Assembly: GCF_947507565.1 (NCBI RefSeq)
Contig: NC_089179.1
Span: 1,364,001-1,428,000 of the forward strand
Source of the DNA: Oscarella lobularis
Lineage: Eukaryota > Porifera > Homoscleromorpha > Homosclerophorida > Oscarellidae
DNA: 64,000 bases
Direction of reading: 5' to 3'
Shown here: positions 47,741-59,689 of the stretch, piece by piece
Numbering within the stretch: the first letter of the stretch is position 1
Layout: the number at the start of each line of letters is the position of its first letter
The notes under the pieces: model-generated
Told to the model about the DNA's origin: nothing
What the model saw: the letters and a program-made list of their open reading frames with translations, nothing else
Database searches by the model: none
Made by a program: the position numbers and the translations under genes

Positions 47741-50700
47741 ATGGCTGCTACAGGTAGATAGAACCAAACGTTCGATGTGTGTGCACGTCTTCGTAAACGC
47801 CGCTGGAGTCGAGGGCCTCCATCGGGGATCCCTCGGCATACGCGCTTTCTCGCGCATGCGATCCGCGCGGCTTCTCACCACAGCGACCCGTTTCCCTAGA
47901 CGACGAGGCGACGAAACTCCAAAATCATCTCAAGCTGCTCCTGCAGCAATACAACAAACTCCAGGAAAAGTACAACGAGCTCGAACGAAACTACTCAACG
48001 CTCGCCGCCAACGCGGGACAGCTGTCGCCGGACCACTTCGTCGTTCGGCTCCTGCGCACAGTCGAGGAGCTATTCGATAGACGACTATACAGGTATGTGT
48101 ATCCCTGGATGTTTATTACACGCGTAGATTCTATAGTCGTTTCTCTAGTGATCTCAAAATTAATTTTGACGAGCGTTCGTTGCACGGGCATCGCTTTGTC
48201 TTGGCTGCGAGAAGCGATCATTGGACCGAGGGCAGTCTGAAGGACATTGACGAACTCGATTTGCCTAGTGAGTGAGACTGTATAGTCTAGTAGAAACATT
48301 CTATCACTACTATTATTGACATTGAATAGATGTGAGCTATGAGGTCGGCTATGCTCTCATGCGTTGGGTGTACACGGACAAAATAGAAATCAAGTCGGAC
48401 ACCGATTTCACGTTGGATCTCTTGAAGGAGGCCGAGAAGTATCAGCTGATGGGTTTGAAGGCCAAGTGAGAAAAAAATTGGAAGTGGGTTGGGGGAGGAG
48501 TTTATAACTTTATTGATTTCTTGTAGGTGCGAAAAAAGTTTGACGTCGGCTGTGAACGTGAGAAATTGCGTCAAATTTTTTCAAACGGCCACCGACGTGA
48601 AAGCGGCGGAATTGAGAAAGTATTGTCTCGAAATGATAAGAACAAATTGGGTAAGCAATTAGCTTCAAGAACCTCTTTAATAGTTTATCATATCACGAGC
48701 GATTTAGGATCAATTGGATTCCGCCGCATTCGCCGACATGAAAGCGGAATTGCTTTTTGAAATGTTCAAAGAGAAGAGCCGTTATCCGCTCAATTTGGCT
48801 ATCAGATACGAACGCGAAGACATAGTCTTCCTCTTCCTCGTGGAGAACACCTCACAGGTAAATAAAATAAAAAGTCATATATGAATCCATACAATATTTC
48901 CTACAGTTGCCAGCCAAACTGAACGAAGTGGACGAGCACGGCAACCTTCCTATTGAACTAGCCCTTCTCAAGTGCAGCGAGAGCATTGCTATGAAACTCG
49001 TCGAAAGCGGATGCAGTCTCGATATGCCGGACGGCGACGGGCGCTGTCTCCTTCACAAGGCCGTCTCGCGCGGCGACGAATTCGCCGCCTGTTTTCTCAT
49101 CGAGCACGGCGCCGACGTTTACAAGACGATTGCGTCAACGAAAGAGACGGCGCTTCATCTCGCCGCCGCGTCGCACGTCGGCATGAGTCGCGTCGTGACG
49201 ATGCTTCTGGCTAAGGGAGCCAATCCAAACATGCAGGATGTGAATGGACGGTAAAAAGAAAAAATGATCATTATTATTGTTGTTATTATTATTATTATTA
49301 TCATTAGCACGGCATTGCATCGAGCCGTGACATGTCGCAATAACGTCGCTTTTGATCTCCTTCTCGGATGTACCAGGTATGAGACATTATTTATTTATTT
49401 ATTCTAGTGGTGACTATGTCTCTAGTTTGGAACTGGAATTGCGCGATCACTCCAATAGCACCGTCTTGTGGCTCGCTCTCCAATCGGACATGCAGTCTCA
49501 CTCGTCCCTCGACGACCGAACGAGCTTCGCCGTGCGTCTCGTGACGAGAGGCAGCAGTCCGGACGCCGTCGATCCGACGACGGGCAACTCCCTACTCCAC
49601 TTGGCCGCCGAAGAGAATCTCGAAATCGCCTGCCTCTTTCTCGTCACGCATCGCGCCCAGCCGAACCCCGTCAATCAGCGCGGCCAGTCGCCGCTTCACA
49701 TCGCCGCGACGAAAGGACTCGCAAAGCTATCCGCTCTCCTTCTCTCGCGCGGCGCCGATCCCAATTTGCAAACGCGTCGCGACGGCTCCATATCTCTCGA
49801 CGTCGTCGACTTGCATTCGGAGCTAGAAAGTCTCACCAACTTGCAGCAGTCGATGTCGCCGCTCGTCGACGAAAAGTCGGAGAACAAATCCGGCGGCGGC
49901 GTAAGCGCTACGGACGGTCCTCTCATTTCGTTTGATAGTCCAATGCCTTCTGAACCGGAACCGAAGCCTGAGTCAGCGACGCCGGAAACTTTTACTGCGA
50001 TGAATCCCTTCGATGCCGTTCTCGCCGTGTCGAATATAAATCCTTTCGATAGTCCCGCGGGAAGTCCCGCGACGCCGCAGCGAAAAGAACTGGCTAATCC
50101 TTTTGATTCCCCGCCGCCATCGCCAGCAGTTAAACCCAGCCAGGCGGCGGCGGCGGCGGCGGCGGTTTCCGCCGAGAAGAAGTCCGAAGAGACGACGATG
50201 ATCGAAGAGAAGAGGGAGACGACTTCGGATGCGAATGGAATTAATCAGAAATTGGCTCTCATCGAGAATTTGGCCGCTCTGTTGCGCGAAGTGCCTCGAC
50301 AGCACTCGTCGAATAAGACGCCGCTTCATTTGGCCGTTCAGAATCGACACAAAGAAGTCGTTCAAGTATTTCTGAATCATAAGAGTAAGGCTCCCTCTAG
50401 AAAAATATGGGGCTCCCTCGGAATATTTAATTTCTTAGCCAATTCGACTCATCCGGCTTACATTCGATTGAATTACGACGTGATGGACGGCGAAGAGCAG
50501 ACGGCACTCGGTCTCGCCTTGTGGACGGGCCAGCTGGACGTGGCGGAGCAACTCGTCGCCGCCGGAGCCGACGTGGAGTCGAAAACTCGCCAGGGACTCA
50601 CTCTTCTCATGCAAGCGTTGTTGCGAGGCGACGGTGCGAGCGTAACGTTCCTACTCGACAAAAGAGCTGACGTGGGATCGACGTAAGGAAGATCGGTACT

Positions 50701-52778
50701 AATAGTTCAATTAATTAATTAAAAATCTGACGTTTAGTGCTTTTGATTTGTCCGCACTTCAATTGGCCATTCACCTTCGTTTGCCGGACGTCGTCGACGC
50801 TCTGTGCAAACACGGTGCGAATTTGAATCAGGTCGATCAGAAAGGCGATCCTCCGCTCTGGGTTGCACTGCACACGAAGCAGGATGAAATCGCCGCCGCT
50901 CTCGTACGAAAAATATCGCTCTTGACGTCGCGTCGTTTCTATGTCGGATTTTAGGTTGTGCATCGATGCGACGTGAATATGTGGCACGTCGCGCCGGGCG
51001 GCTATCTCCGCACGCTCGTTCATCGTGCCATCGAAGATCGGAATTCGGACGCCGCCTGTTTTCTCATACGATGCAACGGCTCCGACTTTAGTCGTCCGCG
51101 TCAAATTAACCCGTCGCAGAGGACGGCGTTGCCGCCACCGGAGGCGACCGACGGCAGCACGCCCATTCACATGGCATCGGCTCTCGGTTTGGATATGGTT
51201 GTCCAATGTTTGATGGAGCATCAGGCGAATGTCAACGCACGGGTACGGAAAAAACGCTGGTTCGTATCTTGACTATAAGAATTTCCTTATGCTTTTGTTT
51301 AGGATGCTGAGGGAAGAGGGCCTTTTCACGTTGCCATATTGAACAAGCAGAAGATGTGCTCACAGCTTCTCATGAGTCATCCCAGCATTGATACGAGGTT
51401 GCAGGACAAACACGGGCGCACTCCGTTTTCCGCTGCCATGACCGTGAAGGACAACGACGCCGCCAACATGATTCTGAGCCGAGATCCCAATGCCGCGCAT
51501 CAGGCGAGAACGAATACATTGTAGAAAGATTTTTTTAATACTGTCTGATTCAGATCGATAACAAAGGGTTCGGTTTTATGCACATTGCCGTGCAGAAAGG
51601 CGACGTCGAAAGCGTGCTCTTTCTCATGAGCGTCGGCGCTTCGGTGAACGAACGAATACAGAATGCAACTCAGCTGGCTCCTCTTCATCTGGCCGTCGAA
51701 CGAGGCCTGGAGATCATTTGTCGTCACTTGGTAAAACTTTTATTACCTGATATATCATAGGCAGCATTCTCGTCTCTATCAGTTGTTGGCTGGAGCTGAC
51801 GTTACGGCAGTAAATCATCACAAGCAGACTCCTCTTCATGTGGCCGCTGTCAGCGGTCACGCTGGCATTGTTGGTATTCTTCTCGACAACGGAGCTGATC
51901 CCAACGCTCTTGATGACTCGTATAACAACGGTAAGGAATACCAATTTTTTTCTGGGCGATAAACAAGGAATAATCCTTTCAGTTTTTCACGTTGCTCTCT
52001 ACTTTGGCCACCTGAACGTTGTTAGGAGACTTTTGGACTCCAACGTGACGGTGGATGCAGTCAATATGAGGTTTATTGTCAATAATTGGGTATCGTATTT
52101 TCGACGGTACGCGTTTTCAGGGGCCAGACTCCTCTGCACATACTCAGCGAACAAGCCAAGGACAATGCCCACGTCATATTTGAAACGATCATGGAATGCA
52201 TACCCCATCTGAATGTCAACGTTAAAGACGCAGAGGGAAATACGCGTAAGTTAGAGAAAGAGACAAAACTAAAAATGATTTAGGGTTGAGTTGTGATTAG
52301 CTCTATTGATGGCCTACTTGAGTGGGGCTGCTACTCTTTGCCGCTCTCTGATCAAATGTGGAGCTCACCCAGGCATTCCAAACAGGCACTCGGTCACCCT
52401 TTTCAATGCACCCGTTGCTACAAAGATGCTTCTTTGGAAATTGCTAGGCACGCGCGTCTCGCGGAGAAAGAAGTCACACTTTCAATTTCTCCTTTCTTTA
52501 GATATGCTTCCACGAGAGCCGGAATGGATGGACGGGTCTGTTTGTCAGAATTGCGGTACGAATTTTAAACTCACGACAAGAAAGCATCACTGGTAATGCG
52601 AAAAAGTGACGTCGGTGCTCTTTGTTTGGAAGCATTTTTGTGTAGCCGTCACTGTGGCAGGCTATTGGATGCCAAGTGTTCGCACAGGCAAATTCCTCTT
52701 ATCAAGTTCGGTCTCATGAAGCCGGTACGAGTGTGCGAAGTGTGTTTTGAAGTCCTGACATCTGGAGCATCGCGATAA
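47741..52778 (+). CDS. ANKFY1: ANKFY1 / rabankyrin-5 (BTB, ankyrin repeats, FYVE)
   Basis: This endosomal Rab5 effector works in macropinocytosis. A 13-base first coding exon (MAAT, 47741-47753) joins to 47900: [20 protein letters not shown], a coiled coil. The BTB domain follows ([40 protein letters not shown]). From about 48.9 kb there are some twenty ankyrin repeats ([58 protein letters not shown] repeats). A disordered linker at about 49.9-50.2 kb with three NPFD motifs interrupts them. The C-terminal FYVE zinc finger reads [18 protein letters not shown], split across an intron, then [20 protein letters not shown] and [17 protein letters not shown]. The R(R/K)HHCR PI3P signature is present as RKHHCR. 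Confidence 0.93.
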
Positions 52779-52827
52779 CATCAGATAGCGTTATTATGCT
52801 AATATTACGTGTGCTGTGAAGAGGCCC

Positions 52828-53584
52828 TGTGAGGCATGCATTTTAGATCACGAACAAATTAGACCAGTGACGTCATAGTGACTTCACGTACAGTAACACC
52901 GTACAGATCGAGAACATTTTAGATCACTACTTTTTCACACCATTAGGAGAACTATGACCGTGTCGCGTCTAGTTACCCGTTCTGACGTCGCCAGCGTCTC
53001 CATTGTGCGCTAAATCTTTTGATCTAAAATGTTCATGATCTAAAATGGAAGCTGTGTAAGCAGCTTCCATTTTAGATCAAGGAACATTTTATAACAGCGC
53101 CACTCTTATTTTCTTATATGCCCGTTGACGTTTGGACAGTGCCTAAAGAAAGTAATTCACCTGCAATCAGTGACAGAAATTTCTGGGTGATGCAAAATGT
53201 TCGTGATGTAAAATAGAAGCAGTGTAAGCTGCTTAGCAGCTTCCATTTTACATCAAAGAACTTTTAGAGCAGCACGAAATGCAGTTGAAAGAACGAGCTT
53301 AGTTCCCTACACTCGGATTGTATTTTGTACAAGCTGCTCTAAAATGTTCCTTGATCTAAAATGGAAGCTGCTTACACTGCTTCCATTTTAGATCACAAAC
53401 ATTTTAGATCAAGAGATTTAGCGCACAATGGGGACGCTAATGACGTCTGAACGGGCAACTAGACGCGACACGGTCCTAATGGTGTGAAAAAGTAGTGATC
53501 TAAAATGTTCTCGATCTGTAGGATACGTGATGTCACTATGACGTCACTGGTCTAATTTGTTCGTGATCTAAAATGCATGCCTCA
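52828..53584. mobile_element. Foldback element with long terminal inverted repeats
   Basis: The two halves are inverted copies of each other. The left begins TGAGGCATGCATTTTAGATC (52830) and the right ends with its reverse complement (53584). Pairing extends with few mismatches for over 200 bases on each side, past TGACGTCA-containing, GTGTCGCGTCTAGTT and TTGTGCGCTAAATCT blocks, to inner palindromes of GATCTAAAATGGAAGC. Only a short non-paired centre remains and no protein is encoded. GAGGCCC occurs on both sides (52821-52827 and 53585-53591), a probable target-site duplication. This fits a MITE/foldback-type DNA transposon. Superfamily is not assigned; a 7-8 base duplication would be compatible with hAT or Mutator-like groups. 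Confidence 0.85.
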
Positions 53585-53712
53585 GAGGCCCGTATGTACG
53601 TTGCGCAATACCTAAGGCTCTTGCATCAGCCCTTGTGACCACTCCTTGAGTGAAAATTGAAAGGAGGAGATACGTGCTGTAACGATACTGAAAGGGAAGT
53701 CGAGGGAAATCG

Positions 53713-55085
53713 ATGTCAGAAACGACGAAGATGTGCTTTCTGAGTACGCTGCGCAGACACACGCACATTTTGGCTGAAAGTTTCAAGCTACGAGAAACGG
53801 TGGCAATTTTGCTCGAAAGGGGTGTTCTCTCGAGAGGAGAAGATTTCGACGTTATCATACCAGCACGTCCCACCGAACAAGTGTCTTCCTTGATGAAAGT
53901 GCTTGAGAAGAAGACCGAGTTCGAGCTACTAACGTTTGCTGAAGTGCTGCAGGAACGTCCGGAGACAAGAATGGTGGGAAAGACTATGCTTAGTAAGTTC
54001 GTCACAGTAGTGTTGGGTTTCCATTACAAGAATGTGTCTAGGAGAATGCGTTGATGAGAGCGCGCTCATGCGACAGAATATACTTCTACGAGCAGAGCTG
54101 GATTTGTGGAATGCAAAACGACAGACGTTTGAGGTGATGTCTTTGTTTATCAGTAGTCTGTTTGTTAAGATTTTTGCTACAGGTGAAAAGTGAACCTAGT
54201 TGGAGCAAGGTAGCATCTTTACAAGTGTTCACTGACTTGCAACACAAAATGGTTGCAAATGGCAGAATGGTGGTAATTTTTGACAAGGAAGCAAACGAAG
54301 AAGTGGAACGAGGCGATAGCTGGACTTTTATTGGAAGTGGTATTAGCAGTAGTCTTAGTGATGCACCTGCTGTCAGTGGTAATGATGCCACTCTTTTGCA
54401 AGCGGTGCCTACTAAGACAGCCTGCTTTGTACTGCTTCAAAATGAAACAAGAAAATCGTTTTCAATTAATGAGTATGATTTGGGCAACTGCAAGTGGATG
54501 AAAGAAATTGCAATTCCAGATGTTGATCAATATCAGTGGGTGTCAATTGCTGGAAGTGAGACGTTATTATATGTTCTGGGTGGAACAAAGTCTTTGTTCA
54601 ATTGCAATGTGCACAAAATTAGCCTTTTGGCATACAACTTGGAAACAGAATACTGGCAAGACATCTGGAAAGGAACCCATAATCACTGTAACTCCACTGT
54701 GCTTGTGATAAATGATGCTATTTACCTGGTTGGAGGTTTTTCAGAGCTTAATCCCTCTAATGCCATCAGTGCCCTTGACCTAACGACATTATCTTGGAGA
54801 AGTCTTCCGTCAAGCAAAGCTCATGCTGCCACATCACAAGCTTTTTGCAATGGGTTACTTCTGACTGGAGGATATGAGAATCTCATTGACAGCCAGGTTA
54901 GTAGCTGTGTGGAATACCTTGATTTGAGAAGCTTTGGCTGGGCAAAAATGCCTTCAATGTCGCAAAAACGTGCCGGTCACGGACTTTGTGTAGTGCAAAA
55001 TGACCATTTTGTTGTTGCTGGTGGTCAATGTGACTCAGGATCATTTCTCAACTCCGTTGAGACTCTTGAAGTTTACAATATTTGA
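53713..55085 (+). CDS. CARD-coiled coil-Kelch protein
   Basis: Three exons (53713-53992, 54042-54133, 54183-55085) join in frame to 424 residues. Residues 7-90 look like a CARD: CFLSTLRRHTHILAESFKLR, AILLERGVLSRGEDFDVI, then PTEQVSSLMKVLEKKTEFEL and LTFAEVLQE. This has the helix order and PT-x-Q...LL-x-K pattern of APAF1/NOD-type CARDs. Exon 2 encodes a short helical linker (RQNILLRAELDLWNAKRQTF). The rest is a Kelch propeller with repeats marked by GG and W: YVLGGTKSLFN, IYLVGGFSELNPSNAISALD, LLLTGGYENLIDSQVSSC and FVVAGGQCDSGSFLNSVETL. CARDs recruit partners in inflammasome- or apoptosis-like signalling; Kelch propellers bind ligands or substrates. No enzyme or NTPase domain is present. Function is inferred only from architecture. 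Confidence 0.75.
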
Positions 55086-55153
55086 GAAATAATCATTTGG
55101 ATAGTGCATTGTTTTTGTTGAGAAATAATCATTTGGATAGTGCATTGTTTTTG
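55084..55153 (+). repeat. Direct repeat of about 35 bases, two copies
   Basis: The sequence beginning GAGAAATAATCATTTGGATA and ending in GCATTGTTTTTG occurs twice back to back, just after the stop of the CARD-Kelch gene. Confidence 0.85.
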
Positions 55154-55262
55154 ATACGAAATAAGTGACCTCAGCTAAATTTTCTGCGTAGCCGGGTTTG
55201 CGACATCACGTGGGTCTTCATTACGCATTAGGTGTACGTCACGGTCACGCCAGCCAACGTGA

Positions 55263-56746
55263 ATGGCACAGCGCTGGTCGTCGTCGTCGTCGCCGGGGTC
55301 GCTGTCGTCGCGGCGCTCTCCCGAGCCATTGTTAACGGCACGACGATTGCTACAGCCTTCCTACTCTTCCCTCAAAGAGGCGCTGTCCCTCTGCGTCGTC
55401 CCCGTGGCGGAAAAGATGTACGAATGGAAAATTATCGGTTGGCAGTGCCGCGATGACGTTGTAGCGGCTGCGGAAAAGAGGTACGAAGGAAGAGCTGCTG
55501 CGACTGTTCTACTTCGTGCTATCGAAATTCGTCCCCTTGCCGACGGGCAACGATTTCTTGAATACCTGGTCGAACATGCAGAAACGAAACATGCAGCACA
55601 ACATGCATTGTCATTACACCTAGGTGAGAAAACAACAGCACAGTTCTCAACCGAACAAAGTACGGGATTTTTTTCATTTGCGTAGGCGTAAGATCACGAC
55701 ACGAGCTCGTGGAGCAAAACCGAGCACTTCGTGAAGAGTTTTTCAAAGGCAAAAGAGAAGAATTAGAAAAGGAGAGACAGATGATGGCTCTGCGGCTAAA
55801 TCGGGCGGTTGCTGCGGTAAGGAGACGTGTTTGACATTGCAATTCCGCATTTTGCTACTTTTAGGGTAACGTTTTCTGGAAGATGTTGCCCTTTATTGTG
55901 ACGTCTAGTTGTTACTACGGAAGCACGGTGGAAATTGATGGTATAATCGTCGCTGCAAGCCCTGCAACAGGAAATATCTACATGCTTGACATCACCCTCG
56001 GTTTCTCAAGAATACAGGAACGCTGCATTCCGCATGAAAGGTGCGAGCTATGCCTTATTGTCCGTTGCCACGAGAGGTGCTTCGGCCTGGTGAAGAACAG
56101 TGAGAGTGGCCTTACTGCTATTTATCACTTTGATCCTCTAAAATGCCAATGGACTCACGTCACCCAATTACCACAACACCATCAGCTTCAAGCGGTATCA
56201 GTGACGTCGTGGACGACTGAAATTATCGTTTCCGGCGGCTTTTCTGTCTCTGAAGACGGCTGGACGCCCAGCACTCTAGTTGATAAATATAATATTATGA
56301 CAGGTGAATGGAGCCGTCTGCCTAGCATGTCAGAAGGCAGGTGGGCATTCACGTCAGTGGTTGTCAAAAACCAGCTTATCATTGGAGGAGGAATGACTTG
56401 TCGTCACCAGCGATCCAACACCATTGAAGCTCTTTCTCTTGACAACCCTGAGAAATGGAAGAGCTTGCCTTCTACTGCCTGCTATGGTTCTACGCTGGTG
56501 GCACTTTTTGACAACGTTTTAGCAACTGGCGGTTGGGCATCACCTGACGAGCGTTGTAATACCGTCCTCAATACAGTAGAAGCTTTAGATGAAAATTCTG
56601 CCAAGTGGTCTCCCATTTCTTCAATGGTACACAGCCGAGGCTCTCATGGTGCTTGTGCTACAAAGGACGGTAGTGTAGTGGTTGTAGGAGGCACTAACGA
56701 TGAGAGCTTCCTTGGTTCTGTCGAGGCTCTTTGTGCGCTCAAGTGA
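55263..56746 (+). CDS. Death-fold-coiled coil-Kelch protein (tandem paralogue)
   Basis: Three exons (55263-55623, 55686-55816, 55865-56746) give 457 residues. After a serine-rich start (MAQRWSSSSSPGSLSSRRSP), residues 34-118 are helical and resemble a Death/CARD-type fold: LKEALSLCVVPVAEKMYEWK, DVVAAAEKRYEGRAAATVLL, then PLADGQRFLEYLVEHAET. Exon 2 is a coiled coil (RHELVEQNRALREEFFKGKR to QMMALRLN). The Kelch part has IIVSGGFSVSEDGWTPSTLV, WSRLPSMSEGRWAFTSVVVK, LIIGGGMTCRHQRSNTIEAL, VLATGGWASPDERCNTVLNT and VVVVGGTNDESFLGSVEALC. Three-exon structure and domain order equal those of the upstream gene 177 bases away, so they arose by tandem duplication; the N-terminal domains have diverged more than the propellers. 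Confidence 0.7.
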
Positions 56747-57018
56747 AGAATACTGTTAGTCGTCATCTGGCGTTGAGTTCGTCATTCAGCTTTGAGCTCT
56801 TGATTCTGAATTCAAGAGTTGGCCAAAAAAACTACACGGTTTTTAAGACTTCTTAGTTCTGAATGAGACCGTTTATTGCGTACGCGGTTTTGTTTCAGCG
56901 TTTATTCGAATTCACACCAGAAATAAATAGTTCAGTATCTCTTAATAGAATATAGATCCTCGAGATACATACCAGGATAGATACGAAACAAAACTACTCA
57001 ATATCTAATCTTATGCAT

Positions 57019-58028
57019 TCATTGTAAAGCATCGATTAGTTCTTGAAAACTCGTGACAAACCAAGGAGCCTCTTCCTTGACCCGTTGCCGAATCCTATTG
57101 CCACCAAAACCAATGAACGTATCCTAAACAGAAACCATTAGAACACCCAAATGACACAGCAAAGAAACACTCACAGCTGGAGGATAGGCTTCCATATCAG
57201 TTGCTCCGTCGCCTATCATGACCAAACTTGAAAAAGAATTAGTGACCTGGTATACCGTTTATAAATTTTATAATTATTTACTTTTTGTAGCCAAATTTCT
57301 GTTTTAGCGATTGGACCACGAATTTCTTTCCACCCGAGTCAGACGTAAGCCGGCTTTCGTCAAACCCACCAAAATCTCCTACAAACAAAAAATTAATTAA
57401 TTAATTAATTTGATATCATTGTCTGTTCACCATTGAAGAAGAATCTCAACCGATTCGCAAAAATATTCTCCTTGGGAATGTTAAGTCGCTTCGCCATAGG
57501 AGCAATCAAACTCTCGAAGCCTCCAGACACGAGATAGACGTCCACGCCCCTTTCACGCAACAAAGCAACTAATTCCCTAAAAAGGAAAAAATCTGTTTGA
57601 AAAAATCAAAGAAAAGGACTGCGTGGAAACTAACTCAATTCCAGGCGAAAGCCGAGGCGGATGCGTCGCAAGAAACTCCTCCAACTAAAACACAAAGCAT
57701 CTGACCACGTGGGCACCTCGGGGCCGGAAGTGGGATACCTCGTCGCGCGTTAGATTGATTATTTTCAGTCTTTCCGTCAAAGCGACGCGAAAGGACATCG
57801 CGCCGCCCATCGCCTTCTTTGTCCTGCTCGATAGACGCGTTCGAGAAAAAATCTTTTGGGAAAAAGTCGCTGCCGAGCTCACCATTCCTTGACCCGTTCG
57901 CCGACGCCGCGAAACGTCGCCAAATCGTCTATTCCTTCGTCTTGGCACACCGTGCTGTCGACGTCGAAGCAGACGGCGTCGGCCGAACGCCACACGTGAA
58001 TCGCACCGCACTCCGTGCCGTTCATCAT
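57019..58028 (-). CDS. PSPH: Phosphoserine phosphatase
   Basis: This HAD-family enzyme performs the last step of serine synthesis. The start MMNGTECGAIHVWRSADAVC leads to the nucleophile motif CFDVDSTVCQDEGIDDLA, with Asp22 as nucleophile and Asp24 as acid/base. A cap segment follows (KKAMGGAMSFRVALTERLKI), then HPPRLSPGIEELVALLRERG and the second motif VYLVSGGFESLIAPMAKRLN. DFGGFDESRLTSDSGGKK, QKFGYKKLVMIGDGATDMEA with the motif-4 aspartates, and FGGNRIRQRVKEEAPWFV complete it. About six short exons give a near-standard length for animal PSPH. Starts of this gene and the carbonic anhydrase lie 45 bases apart on opposite strands. Confidence 0.94.
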
Positions 58029-58073
58029 CGTGACTCGTTTGATCTGCGGGCTTTGGGAAAGTTTCGTCGCGTG

Positions 58074-59664
58074 ATGACAACCTCCCGGAGAACTATGACG
58101 TCGTCGACGAGTTTGTTGTGCACGTACGTTGTTGTCGTTGTCGCTGTCGTGCTTCCTCCGGTCGATAGTTGCCCGGGATCGATAGGTTTCGTTATGCGAC
58201 GCTTTCTTTACGTATTCGATCTTGCTTTTTGCAATAGCGTGCGTTTCGGAGCCGTTTCCAGCGCAAGGAGTGCGCTACGGCAGCGGCAACTGTCCAGGAG
58301 ATACAGTTTCATTCGAATGCAATAACGGATTCATTTTGCACGGCTCGTCGAAACGCCTATGCCAAGAAAACGGTCAATGGAGCGGTCTCAACGTTACATG
58401 CGTGGGTAAGGAACGCCCCTTACTACTCCCTTTGTTCTTTCCGCCCACTTTGTTCCCGTCACGCAAAGAGAAGAGTAGGAGGGTCTCGCATTTGAACTCT
58501 ATCTTTCCTAGAGGGTGGAAAGTACTGGGCATTTATAAATCAAAAAGACAGTAAGTGATAAATGACGTCATATTTTTTCATCGACGACATTTTTTGTCTT
58601 GCAGATCCGTTCAAATGGCCCGACTACTATCCCAAATGTGGTGGCACGGTTCAATCTCCAATCGACATTTCGACAAACGACGTTGTCGTCGATAAGAGCC
58701 TTCTAGATAATCCACTGCAGCTTAGCGACTTTGATTCTCTTCTGGCAACAACGTTCACGAATACTGGAAAGTCGCCGACCGTTGTGTTGGACGTTGAGAG
58801 TGGGCAGAAAACTCCTCAAATGACAGGCGGTCCGCTTGCCGATAGAACGTATACCATGCTGCAGTTTCACGTGCACTATGGTAGCACAAGCAATTTGGGA
58901 TCAGAGCATACTATTGACGGAAAAGAATATGCTGGAGAAGTAAGTAATATACGTTGATTTAGATAGGATAGCTATATTGATATTGCTCTCTGTCTATAGC
59001 TTCATATGGTGCATTGGAATAGTGACTGGTATAATAGCTCAGATGAGGCGATAAGTAGTCCCAAGGGTTTGTCCGTGCTAGGCCTTATGATTAAGGTAAG
59101 AAAGAACGAATAATGATATTTGATTCTAAACGTAGACTGCCTTCTGAAGGTCGGCGATTCGCATCCTGAAATTGAGAAGCTGAGTCGTCAGGTTCAACGA
59201 GTCGAATATGAAGGTTTGTTGGTTTTTGCGTCTCGTTGGAGTGGAATTTTTATCGCTTCTCTAGGATGGTCCATGTCTATGGCTAACGTTCAGTTGTCTG
59301 CAATGCTACCGAAAAGCATGGACTACTACACATACACTGGATCGCTGACCACTCCTCCGTGTGATGAGACGGTCACGTGGATTCTAATGAAAGAGCCCAT
59401 CACTGTTTCTTCTGAACAGGTGAGATCGACCACTGTCAGGGGAATTTTCAACGTCGGTACCACATATTTTAGCTTGACGCGTTTCGCACTATTTTGCGTA
59501 CGACAAATAGCTCTGACAAAGCAGAGCTAATGCAGAATAATTACCGCCCCCCTCAGCCACTCAACGGCCGTTCCGTCTATCTTGTATCGTCTGGAGGTTA
59601 CAAAGCTACGGTGGCAAGCGGTGTTCTATTTTTTATACTACTGGTTATTGGTTTTCTTTTGTAA
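58074..59664 (+). CDS. Sushi-domain alpha-carbonic anhydrase, membrane anchored
   Basis: An N-terminal signal sequence ([20 protein letters not shown]) is followed by one sushi/CCP module ([40 protein letters not shown]). An exon with [11 protein letters not shown] leads into the alpha-carbonic anhydrase domain: [17 protein letters not shown], then [20 protein letters not shown] with the first two zinc histidines and [14 protein letters not shown] with the third. [19 protein letters not shown] and [11 protein letters not shown] complete the active-site fold. The C-terminus, [15 protein letters not shown] then [17 protein letters not shown], is a hydrophobic tail (GPI signal or membrane anchor). 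The catalytic zinc set is complete, so CO2 hydration outside the cell is expected. The sushi-CA fusion is uncommon. Confidence 0.85.
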
Positions 59665-59689
59665 CTGTTTTTTAGCGGAGCACTTTTTG

